Notes under the pieces: model-generated
Told to the model about the DNA's origin: nothing
Seen by the model: the letters and a program-made list of their open reading frames with translations, nothing else
The model's database searches: none
Made by a program: the position numbers and the translations under genes
Assembly (NCBI GenBank): GCA_963920705.1
Contig: OY987226.1
Span: forward strand, 808,501 to 872,500
Direction: 5' to 3'
Length of the DNA: 64,000 nucleotides
Source of the DNA: Odiellus spinosus
Lineage: Eukaryota; Arthropoda; Arachnida; Opiliones; Phalangiidae
Shown here: one piece after another, positions 46,099 through 58,000 of the stretch
How positions within the stretch are numbered: position 1 is the first letter of the stretch
Layout of the letters: each line of letters opens with the position of its first letter

Positions 46099-49000
46099 TT
46101 AAGTTTCGCACATTCTATTAGTAAAACTTAAAACCGTTGTATCTGACGTTTCGAATAAATTATTACTAAAACTGCGGTCTCGCTCAGTAAGTCGGCTTCT
46201 TCGTTTACGATAGAACCAAACTGAAACGCCAACCGTGATACAAACCAGCGACAATACCGTAAGTACCACAATCGTAACGTTAGAACTTGAGTGATCTGAA
46301 TCAAAAAAAGGTGTTATTTGTCTACCGTCTTATTTTAATTTAAAATATTTTACGCTTACGCTTGTTCGTGGTTTTCTTATCAGTAACCAGTTTTTCTTTC
46401 CTACCTGAAAATAAACGTTTAAATGTGTATAAGTTCATAAATAGAAATATTTCCTTTCGATCAAAATCAATTCTCAGTTTTGAAAGTTCCTACGAATGAA
46501 CGAATGGTGTCGGATTCGAATTTAGCGGAAGATTATTTGTTTTTTAGCTAGGGTGAGTTAGAGGCTTCGCGGTAGAGTGGTGAGTGGGGAGATCGAGTCC
46601 CGCGGGTAACGTTGGTTTATTATTAATTGTGAAATTCAAGTTTTGTTAAATTTTAAATAGAAACTTTGTTATGAATGCCGTAGCTAGAATACTGGGTCGA
46701 AGAGAGTAGGATGTTTCAATGTCTGTTTTATTTTCAAAGCGTGTTTTATTTTCAAAGCGTGTTTTATTTTCAAAGAGTGTTTTATTTTCAAAGCGTGTTT
46801 TATTTTCAAAGCGTGTTTTATTTTCAAAAAAGGGGAGTTTTATTTTCAAAAAAGGGGAGTTTTATTTTCAGAAAAGGGGAGTTTTATTTTCGAAAAAGGG
46901 GAGTTTTATTTTCGAAAAAGGGGAGTTTTATTTTCGAAAAAGGGGAGTTTTATTTTCAAAAAAGGGGAGTTTTATTTTCAAAAAAGGGGAGTTTTATTTT
47001 CAAAAAAGGGGAGTTTTTTACAGGGGGTGTATTTATTATTCTTATTTTTTACAGGGGGTGTATTTATTATTCTTATTTTTTACAGGGGGTGTATTTATTA
47101 TTTATTTTTTTTACAGGGGGTGTATTTATTATTTATTTTTTTACAGGGGGTGTATTTATTATTTATTTTTTTACAGGGGGTGTATTTATTATTTATTTTT
47201 TTTACAGGGGGTGTATTAATCATTTATTTTTTTTACAGGGGGTGTATTTATTATTTTTTTTACAGGGGGTGTATTTATTATTTTTTTTACAGGGGGTGTA
47301 TTTATTATTTTTTTTTTTACAGGGCGTGTATTTATTATTTATTTTTTTTACAGGGGGTGTATTTATTATTAATTTTTTTACAGGGGGTGTATTTATTATG
47401 TAAAAAAAATTGAACGATAAATACACCCCCTGTAAAAAAAATTGAACGATAAATACACCCCCTGTAAAAATAATTAATAATAAATACACCCCCTGTGAAA
47501 AAAATAAATAATAAATACACCCCTTCAAAAAAGGAGAGTTTTTTATTTTCAAAAAAGGGGAGTTTTATTTTCAAAAAAGGGGAGTTTTATTTTCAAAAAA
47601 GGGGAGTTTTATTTTCAAAAAAGGGGAGTTTTATTTTCAAAAAAGGGGAGTTTTATTTTCAAAAAAGGGGAGTTTTATTTTCAAAAAAGGGGAGTTTTAT
47701 TTTCAAAAAAGGGGAGTTTTATTTTCAAAAAAGGGGAGTTTTATTTTCAAAAAAGGGGAGTTTTATTTTCAAAAAAGGGGAGTTTTATTTTCAAAAAAGG
47801 GGAGTTTTATTTTCAAAAAAGGGGAGTTTTATTTTCAAAAAAGGGGAGTTTTTTACAGGGGGTGTATTTATTATTCTTATTTTTTACAGGGGGTGTATTT
47901 ATTATTTTTTTTTACAGGGGGTGTATTTATTATTTATTTTTTTACAGGGGGTGTATTTATTATTTATTTTTTTACAGGGGGTGTATTTATTATTTATTTT
48001 TTTTACAGGGGGTGTATTTATCATTTATTTTTTTTTACAGGGGGTGTATTTATTATTTATTTTTTTACAGGGGGTGTATTTATTATTTTTTTTACAGGGG
48101 GTGTATTTATTATTATTTTTTTTACAGGGGGTGTATTTATTATTTATTTTTTTTACAGGGGGTGTATTTATTATTAATTTTTTTACAGGGGGTGTATTTA
48201 TTATGTAAAAAAAATTGAACGATAAATACACCCCCTGTAAAAAAAATTGAACGATAAATACACCCCCTGTAAAAATAATTAATAATAAATACACCCCCTG
48301 TGAAAAAAATAAATAATAAATACACCCCTTCAAAAAAGGAGAGTTTTTTATTTTCAAAAAAGGGGAGTTTTATTTTCAAAAAAGGGGAGTTTTATTTTCA
48401 AAAAAGGGGAGTTTTATTTTCAAAAAAGGGGAGTTTTATTTTCAAAAAAGGGGAGTTTTATTTTCAAAAAAGGGGAGTTTTATTTTCAAAAAAGGGGAGT
48501 TTTATTTTCAAAAAAGGGGAGTTTTATTTTCAAAAAAGGGGAGTTTTATTTTCAAAAAAGGGGAGTTTTATTTTCAAAAAAGGGGAGTTTTATTTTCAAA
48601 AAAGGGGAGTTTTATTTTCAAAAAAGGGGAGTTTTATTTTCAAAAAAGGGGAGTTTTATTTTCAAAAAAGGGGAGTTTTATTTTCAAAAAAGGGGAGTTT
48701 TATTTTCAAAAAAGGGGAGTTTTATTTTCAAAAAAGGGGAGTTTTATTTTCAAAAAAGGGGAGTTTTATTTTCAAAAAAGGGGAGTTTTATTTTCAAAAA
48801 AGGGGAGTTTTATTTTCAAAAAAGGGGAGTTTTATTTTCAAAAAAGGGGAGTTTTATTTTCAAAAAAGGGGAGTTTTATTTTCAAAAAAGGGGAGTTTTA
48901 TTTTCAAAAAAGGGGAGTTTTATTTTCAAAAAAGGGGAGTTTTATTTTCAAAAAAGGGGAGTTTTATTTTCAAAAAAGGGGAGTTTTATTTTCAAAAAAG

Positions 49001-52000
49001 GGGAGTTTTATTTTCGAAAAAGGTGAGTTTTATTTTCGAAAAAGGGGAGTTTTATTTTCGAAAAAGGGGAGTTTTATTTTCGAAAAAGGGGAGTTTTATT
49101 TTCGAAAAAGGGGAGTTTTATTTTCGAAAAAGGGGAGTTTTATTTTCGAAAAAGGGGAGTTTTATTTTCGAAAAAGGGGAGTTTCATTTTCGAAAAAGGG
49201 GAGTTTTATTTTCGAAAAAGGGGAGTTTTATTTTCGAAAAAGGGGAGTTTTATTTTCAAAAAAGGGGAGTTTTATTTTCAAAAATGGGGAGTTTCATTTT
49301 CAAAAAAGGGGAGTTTTATTTTCAAAAAAAGGGGAGTTTTATTTTCAAAAAAAGGGGAGTTTTATTTTCAAAAAAAGGGGAGTTTTATTTTCAAAAAAGG
49401 GGAGTTTTATTTTCAAAAAAGGGGAGTTTTATTTTCAAAAAAGGGGAGTTTTATTTTCAAAAAAGGGGAGTTTTATTTTCAAAAAAAGGGGAGTTTTATT
49501 TTCAAAAAAGGGGAGTTTTATTTTCAAAAAAAGAAGAGTTTTATTTTCAAAAAAGGGGAGTTTTATTTTCAAAAAAGGGGAGTTTTATTTTCAAAAAAAG
49601 GGGAGTTTTATTTTCAAAAAAGGGGAGTTTTATTTTCAAAAAAGGGGAGTTTTATTTTCAAAAAAGGGGAGTTTTATTTTCAAAAAAGGGGAGTTTTATT
49701 TTCAAAAAAGGGGAGTTTTATTTTCAAAAAAGGGGAGTTTTATTTTCAAAAAAGGGGAGTTTTATTTTCAAAAAAGGGGAGTTTCATTTTCAAAAAAGGG
49801 GAGTTTTATTTTCAAAAAAAGGGGAGTTTTATTTTCAAAAAAAAAGGGAGTTTTATTTTCAAAAAAGGGGAGTTTTATTTTCAAAAAAGGGGAGTTTTAT
49901 TTTCAAAAAAGGGGAGTTTTATTTTCAAAAAAGGGGAGTTTTATTTTCAAAAAATTGGAGTTTTATTTTCAAAAAAGGGACGTTTTATTTTCAAAAAAGG
50001 GGAGTTTTATTTTCAAAAAAGGGGAGTTTTATTTTCAAAAAAAGAAGAGTTTTATTTTCAAAAAAGGGGAGTTTTATTTTCAAAAAAGGGGAGTTTTATT
50101 TTCAAAAAAAGGGGAGTTTTATTTTCAAAAAAAGGGGAGTTTTATTTTCAAAAAAGGGGAGTTTTATTTTCAAAAAAGGGGAGTTTTATTTTCAAAAAAG
50201 GGGAGTTTTATTTTCAAAAAAGGGGAGTTTTATTTTCAAAAAAGGGGAGTTTTATTTTCAAAAAAGGGGAGTTTTATTTTCAAAAAAGGGGAGTTTTATT
50301 TTCAAAAAAAGAAGAGTTTTATTTTCAAAAAAGGGGAGTTTTATTTTCAAAAAAGGGGAGTTTTATTTTCAAAAAAGGGGAGTTTTATTTTCAAAAAAGG
50401 GGAGTTTTATTTTCAAAAAAAGGGAGTTTTATTTTCAAAAAAGGGGAGTTTTATTTTCAAAAAAGGGGAGTTTTATTTTCAAAAAAGGGGAGTTTTATTT
50501 TCAAAAAAGGGGATTTTTATTTTCAAAAAAAGGGGAGTTTTATTTTCAAAAAAAGGGGAGTTTTATTTTCAAAAAAGGGGAGTTTTATTTTCAAAAAAGG
50601 GGATTTTTATTTTCAAAAAAGGGAGTTTTATTTTCAAAAATGGGGAGTTTTATTTTCAAAAAAGGGGAGTTTTATTTTAATTTTTTTTACAGGGGGTGTA
50701 TTTATTATTTTTTTTTTACAGGGGGTGTATTTATTATTTTTATTTTTTTACAGGGGGTGTATTTATTATTTATTTTTTTACAGGGGGTGTATTTATTATT
50801 TATTTTTTTACAGGGGGTGTATTTATTATTATTTTTTTTTACAGGTGGTGTATTTATTATTTATTTTTTTACAGGGGGTGTACACCCCCGTAAAAAAATA
50901 ATTAATACACCCCTTGTAAAAAAAATAAATAATAAATACACCCCCTGCAAAAAATAAAAATAATAAATACACCCCCTGTAAAAAATAAAAATAATAAATA
51001 CACCCCCTGTAAAAAATAAAAATAATAAATACACCCCCTGTAAAAAAACTCCCCTTTTTTGAAAATAAAACTCCCCTTTTTTGAAAATAAAACTCCCCTT
51101 TTTTGAAAATAAAACTCCCCTTTTTTGAAAATAAAACTCTCCTTTTTTGAAAATAAAAAACCCCTTTTTTGAAAATAAAACTCCCCTTTTTTGAAAATAA
51201 AACTCCCCTTTTTTGAAAATAAAACTCCCCTTTTTTGAAAATAAAACTCCCCTTTTTTGAAAATAAAACTCCCCTTTCTTGAAAATAAAACTCCCCTTTT
51301 TTGAAAATAAAACTCCCCTTTTTCGAAAATAAAACTCCCCTTTTTTGAAAATAAATCTCCCCTTTTTTTGAAAATAAAACTCCCTTTTTTGAAAATAAAA
51401 CTCCCCTTTTCTGAAAATAAAACTCCCCTTTTTTGAAAATAAAGCTCCCCTTTTTTGAAAATAAAACTCCCCTTTTTTGAAAATAAAACTCCCCTTTTTT
51501 GAAATTAAAACTCCCCTTTTTTGAAAATAAAACTCCCCTTTTTTGAAAATAAAACTCCCCTTTTTTGAATTAAAACTCCCCTTTTTTGGAAATAAAACTC
51601 CCCTTTTTTGAAAATAAAACTCCCTTTTTTGAAAATAAAACTCCCCTTTTTTGGAAATAAAACTCCCCTTTTTTGAAAATAAAACTCCCCTTTTTTGAAA
51701 ATAAAACTCCCCTTTTTTGAAAATAAAACTCCCCTTTTTTGAAAATAAAACTCCCCTTTTTTGAAAATAAAACTCCCCTTTTTTGAAAATAAAACTCCCC
51801 TTTTTTGAAAATAAAACTCCCCTTTTTTGAAAATAAAACTCCCCTTTTTTGAAAATAAAACTCCCCTTTTTTGAAAATAAAACTCCCCTTTTTTGAAAAT
51901 AAAACTCCCCTTTGTTGAAAATAAAACTCCCCTTTTTTGAAAATAAAACTCCCCTTTTTTGAAAATAAAACTCCCCTTTTTTGAAAATAAAACTCCCTTT

Positions 52001-55000
52001 TTTGAAAATAAAACTCCCTTTTTTGAAAATAAAACTCCCTTTTTTGAAAATAAAATTCCCTTTTTTGAAAATAAAACTCCCTTTTTTGAAAATAAAACTC
52101 CCTTTTTTGAAAATAAAACTCCATTTTTTGAAAATAAAACTCCCCTTTTTTGAAAATAAAACTCTACTTTTTTGAAAATAAAACTCCCCTTTTTTGATAA
52201 TAAAACTCCCCTTTTTTGATAATAAAACTCCCCTTTTTTGAAAATAAAACTCCCCTTTTTTGAAAATAAAACTCCCCTTTTTTGAAAATAAAACTCCCTT
52301 TTTTTGAAAATAAAACTCCCTTTTTTGAAAATAAAACTCCCTTTTTTGAAAATAAAACTCCCTTTTTTGAAAATAAAACTCCCCTTTTTTGAAAATAAAA
52401 CTCCCCTTTTTTGAAAATAAAACTCCCCTTTTTTGAAAATAAAACTCCCCTTTTTTGAAAATAAAACTCCCCTTTTTTGAAAATAAAACTCCCCTTTTTT
52501 GAAAATAAAACTCCCCTTTTTTGAAAATAAAACTCCCCTTTTTTGAAAATAAAACTCCCCTTTTTTGAAAATAAAACTCCCCTTTTTTGAAAATAAAACT
52601 CCCCTTTTTTGAAAATAAAACTCCCCTTTTTTGAAAATAAAACTCCCCTTTTTTGAAAATAAAACTCCCCTTTTTTGAAAATAAAACTCCCCTTTTTTGA
52701 AAATAAAACTCCCCTTTTTTGAAAATAAAACTCCCCTTTTTTGAAAATAAAACTCCCCTTTTTTGAAAATAAAACTCCCCTTTTTTGAAAATAAAACTCC
52801 CCTTTTTTGAAAATAAAACTCCCCTTTTTTGAAGGGGTGTATTTATTATTTTTTTACAGGGGATGTATTTATTATTAATTATTTTACAGGGGGTGTATTT
52901 ATCGTTCAATTTTTTTTACAGGGGGTGTATTTACCGTTAATTTTTTTTTTACATAATAAATACACCCCTGTAAAAAATATAAATAATAAATACACCCCCT
53001 GTAAAAAAAATAAATAATAAATACCCCCCTGTAAAAAAATAAATAATAAATACTTCCCCTGTAAAAAATAAATACACCCCCTGTAAAAAATGAGAATAAA
53101 AAATACACCCCCTGTAAAAAATAAGAATAATAAATACACCCCTGTAAAAAAAAATAATAAATACACCCCCTGTAAAAAATAAAAATAATAAATACACCCC
53201 CTGTAAAAAATAAATATAATAAATACACCCCCTGTAAAAAAACTCCCCTTTTTCGAAAATAAAACTCCCCTTTTTCGAAAATAAAACTCCCCTTTTTTGA
53301 AAATAAAACTCCCCTTTTTTGAAAATAAAACTCCCCTTTTTTGAAAATAAAACTCCCCTTTTTTGAAAATAAAACTCCCCTTTTTTGAAGGGGTGTATTT
53401 ATTATTTTTTTACAGGGGATGTATTTATTATTAATTATTTTACAGGGGGTGTATTTATCGTTCAATTTTTTTTACAGGGGGTGTATTTATCGTTAATTTT
53501 TTTTTTCATAATAAATACACCCCCTGTAAAAAATATAAATAATAAATACACCCCCTGCAAAAAAAATAAATATTAAATACACCCTCTGTAAAAAAATAAA
53601 TAATAAATACACCCCTTGTAAAAAATAAATACACCCCCTGTAAAAAATAAGAATAATAAATACACCCCCTGTAAAAAATAAAAATAATAAATACACCCCC
53701 TGTAAAAAATAAAAATAATAAATACACCCCCTGTAAAAAATAAAAATAATAAATACACCCCCTGTAAAAAATAAAAATAATAAATACACCCCCTGTAAAA
53801 AATAAAAATAATAAATACACCAACTGTAAAAAATAAAAATAATAAATACACCCCCTGTAAAAAACTCCCCTTTTTTGAAAATTAAACTCCCCTTTTTCGA
53901 AAACTCCCCTTTTTCGAAAATAAAACTCCCCTTTTTCGAAAATAAAACTCCCCTTTTTTGAAAATAAAACTCCCATTTTTTGAAAATAAAACTCCCCTTT
54001 TTTGAAAATAAAACTCCCCTTTTTTGAAAATAAAACTCCCCTTTTTTGAAAATAAAACTCCCCTTTTTTGAAAATAAAACTCCCCTTTTTTGAAAATAAA
54101 ACTCCCCTTTTTCGAAAATAAAACTCCCCTTTTTTCGAAAATAAAACTCCCCTTTTTCGAAAATAAAACTCCCCTTTTTCGGAAATAAAACTCCCCTTTT
54201 TCGAAAATAAAACTCCCCTTTTTCGAAAATAAAACTCCCCTTTTTTGAAAATAAAACTCCCCTTTTTTGAAAATAAAACTCCCCTTTTTTGAAAATAAAA
54301 CTCCCCTTTTTTGAAAATAAAACTCCCCTTTTTTGAAAATAAAACTCCCCTTTTTTGAAAATAAAACTCCCCTTTTTTGAAAATAAAACTCCCCTTTTTT
54401 GAAAATAAAACTCCCCTTTTTTGAAAATAAAACTCCCCTTTTTTGAAAATAAAACTCCCCTTTTTTGAAAATAAAACTCCCCTTTTTTGAAAATAAAACT
54501 CCCCTTTTTTGAAAATAAAACTCCCCTTTTTTGAAAATAAAACTCCCCTTTATTGAATATAAAACTCCCCTTTATTGAAAATAAAACTCCCCTTTTTTGA
54601 AAATAAAACTCCCCTTTTTTGAAAAAAAAACTCCCCTTTTTTGAAAAAAAAACTCCCCTTTTTTGAAAATAAAACTCCCATTTTTTGAAAATAAAACTCC
54701 CCTTTTTTGAAGGGGTGTATTTATTATTTTTTTACAGGGGATGTATTTATTATTAATTATTTTACAGGGGGTGTATTTATCGTTCAATTTTTTTTACAGG
54801 GGGTGTATTTACCGTTAATTTTTTTTTTTACATAATAAATACACCCCTGTAAAAAATATAAATAATAAATACACCCCCTGTAAAAAAAATAAATAATAAA
54901 TACCCCCCTGTAAAAAATAAATAATAAATACTTCCCCTGTAAAAAATAAATACACCCCCTGTAAAAAATGAGAATAAAAAATACACCCCCTGTAAAAAAT

Positions 55001-58000
55001 AAGAATAATAAATACACCCCTGTAAAAAAAAATAATAAATACACCCCCTGTAAAAAATAAAAATAATAAATACACCTCCTGTAAAAAATAAATATAATAA
55101 ATACACCCCCTGTAAAAAAACTCCCCTTTTTCGAAAATAAAACTCCCCTTTTTCGAAAATAAAACTCCCCTTTTTCGAAAATAAAACTCCCCTTTTTTGA
55201 AAATAAAACTCCCCTTTTTTGAAAATAAAACTCCCCTTTTTTGAAAATAAAACTCCCCTTTTTTGAAAATAAAACTCCCCTTTTTTGAAAATAAAACTCC
55301 CCTTTTTTGAAAATAAAACTCCCCTTTTTTGAAAATAAAACTCCCCTTTTTTGAAAATAAAACTCCCCTTTTTTGAAAATAAAACTCCCCTTTTTTGAAA
55401 ATAAAACTCCCCTTTTTCGAAAATAAAACTCCCCTTTTTCGAAAATAAAACTCCCCTTTTTCGAAAATAAAACTCCCCTTTTTCGAAGATAAAACTCCCC
55501 TTTTTCGAAGATAAAACTCCCCTTTTTCGAAGATAAAACTCCCCTTTTTCGAAAATAAAACTCCCCTTTTTCGAAGATAAAACTCCCCTTTTTCGAAGAT
55601 AAAACTCCCCTTTTTCGAAAATAAAACTCCCCTTTTTCGAAAATAAAACTCCCCTTTTTTGAAAATAAAACTCCCCTTTTTCGAAAATAAAACTCCCCTT
55701 TCGATTATCACAAATTCCATTAAAAGGGAACGTGCAATTGGATAATTTAAACTTGGTTCACCACTCTACCGCCAAGACTCTAACTCACCTGGGATAGTTA
55801 ACAATTAAACTTGAATATAATTTACACATTCTATTACGATAAAACTTGGCAAATTATACTTTGCTTTTAAGGGGTCATCCGTAAATAAATTATTTCGTAA
55901 CTTTTAAACGTCGCCCCATACGACAAAATGTCGTAAAACACTTTCGACTCAAAAGGACCCAAAGAAACCGTTGAACGTCGATTCTACCCCATTTTTGGGA
56001 CATCCTGTATATTAAACTTGTTTATATGACACGGGCGTCAAAATAAATTTCGTCACTCCAAAGCCATTGAAATACGCGTGTAGTATGGTTTAGAAAATTT
56101 GATTCGTAAAATTCCAACCGTTTTCTAGGAAATAGGATTTAAACTCCACTTTTTTTACCCTAGCCTTATAATGCGCTTGATATTTAAAAAAGAGTTAATG
56201 CCAACTCTTTAAATAGCCCACGCAACGCCTCATATAATCTATCAAAGCTAGCGCACATGGCAAACAAAAATAACAAAGGGGAAAATTTAGTTTGCCAATT
56301 TTCCACTATAGAGAGCGCGATTAAGCGAAGATTTTGCAGCCGCGTCTCTCCCGTTACCGTGCCAACCCGACGTAGTAACGTCTCCTAATCCGGGTTGCCA
56401 CGGTAACGGGAGAGACGGGTCCGAAAAATCGCTGAATGATCCCGCCACCTATCGAGAAAAAAAGTCCCATCTAGCTTCATTGGTTTTGATAAAAATAGCA
56501 GGCGTTGCCCCAAAGAATAGCTTTTTTTTTAAACAAAATAAAGTTTTTACCTGTAATGTTGTATCTATACACCAATGTGGTCGTTGGTATTTGAATTCCA
56601 TTGGAAGGTGTTGTTTGATAAGACGTAGGTGTTTCTCTGTATCTAGAAGTAGACGTCCTTGAAGTAAGAGCGGCAGTTGTGACAAACACACGTGTCACAG
56701 ACGCTGTGGAATTTGGCTCGCTCATTACTCGAGTACTTTCATTACTAGATGGAACTGCGAAAGGAAATAACACAGGGTAATTCTTTTTAGTTCTTCATTT
56801 TTCCTATATTTTCAACGTGTTCAGGAAGTTCATATAATTTCGACCATTTTCCTATACTTTTCAAGATTTCATTCGTATTTGCTGGTTTTCAGAGCGTGTT
56901 GAACCAGCTCGACGAACCGTTGAACCAATCAGTTCTACGGATCTTTGAGCCAACCCAATCTAATCTAAAGCGTCTAACATTTAGCTTGTTAGGTTAAACT
57001 TTAACACGAGAGGTGTGGCTATAATATGGGTTTACCCATCTTGTTAATATGTATGTCGCGCTTAAAAATTACAACGTATATAAAATTAATATTTTTAATA
57101 GAGAAGTGTTCTTTCTCGTTTCTTTGACAGTACTCACTATTCGTCCAAACATTTAATACCCGATTGGTACCCGTCAACTATTTTTGGGAGAGACTAATTA
57201 CCCGCTCTGTAATACCCGAAAGAAATCGTGTACCCGCCTCGATACCCGATAAGAAAATCTTTAATTATCCTAGACTATATTGATAGAGATAAGAAATAAA
57301 GATTTAACAAGATTGAAAATTTCATATACGTACTTTTTGGTATTTGACATAAAAATGGCTTAGGATACGCGCAAGTGACAAACAAATCGAATGATTTTTT
57401 CAAAATACTCCATGATCCACATCGTAGCTTTGAACGTTGTCGTTCACCTATTTGCGAGAAAAGAACATTTTATAATATTAGAAATAAACTACTTTGACGG
57501 ATCGGGAGGAAATCAGACAAAAACTATTTCATTAAAATATCCCAGATCAGAAATGTCTACCGCGCATAGAGAGCCTCAAAGGAAAATGTATTTAATATAT
57601 TCAATAAGATTGATAGCTTACGAATCCTGGTTAGGATACAGTTATCGAATTCTTCGGGGTCTCGCTTTTCAAAGCACATGTCCAGATGGCCTGGGTTATT
57701 TATTACACCATTAAATGGAACTCGATCCGTCCAATGAAAGCTTTCTAAATGGAAATATTAGTATCTTAATACTTTAATACTTAAAAATAATAATCAAAGC
57801 TAACACGAAACTAATAAAGATACAATTACAATAGGACCATTTTATAAACCTAAAAAACCCGCGGTTTTTGGTTTCGAATAAGATTTAACATCTATCAATG
57901 TCTGGAAACCACTTTTTTGGTGTACCAATTAACTCGTGGACAATTAAGTTTAAATTAAGATTCAAAATGTGTAACCTATCTCATCTTCGTACAATCCTAT

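Larger units (their letters stand above)
46711..55697. mobile_element. Giant foldback-like inverted repeat made of two tandem units
   Basis: Unit A (22 bp) is GGGGAGTTTTATTTTC followed by six A. Unit B (about 30-33 bp) is a T-run, ACAGGGGGTGTATTTATTAT and an AT-rich tail. Left of 50881 unit A reads on the plus strand; right of it, on the minus strand. The turn point is a perfect GGGGGTGTACACCCCC at 50874-50889. Blocks of B in both orientations separate the A blocks. The largest A blocks are 48340-50680 (about 106 copies, plus) and 51047-52832 (about 81 copies, minus). The arms are not equal in block order, so local duplication continued after the inversion. It lies wholly in intron 14 of the lectin-like receptor. 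No transposase is present. Confidence 0.85.

Noticed and set aside
46552-46620. Functional tRNA gene
   Set aside because: A B-box-like GATCGAGTCC is present, but I could not draw acceptor, D and anticodon stems of a proper tRNA; at most it is a tRNA-derived SINE fragment.
48300-52909. Open frames of 885 and 682 codons (and several of 60-300 codons) on both strands of the foldback array
   Set aside because: They translate a stop-free 22-bp tandem unit in all three frames, have no start context or domain, and lie in an intron of the lectin-like gene.
46711-55697. CRISPR-like repeat array
   Set aside because: Units are contiguous, with no unique spacers, and the host genome is clearly eukaryotic.
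57391-57714. 107-codon plus-strand frame
   Set aside because: It is antisense to CTLD exons 12 and 13 of the lectin-like gene, which have consistent splice sites and phases on the minus strand.
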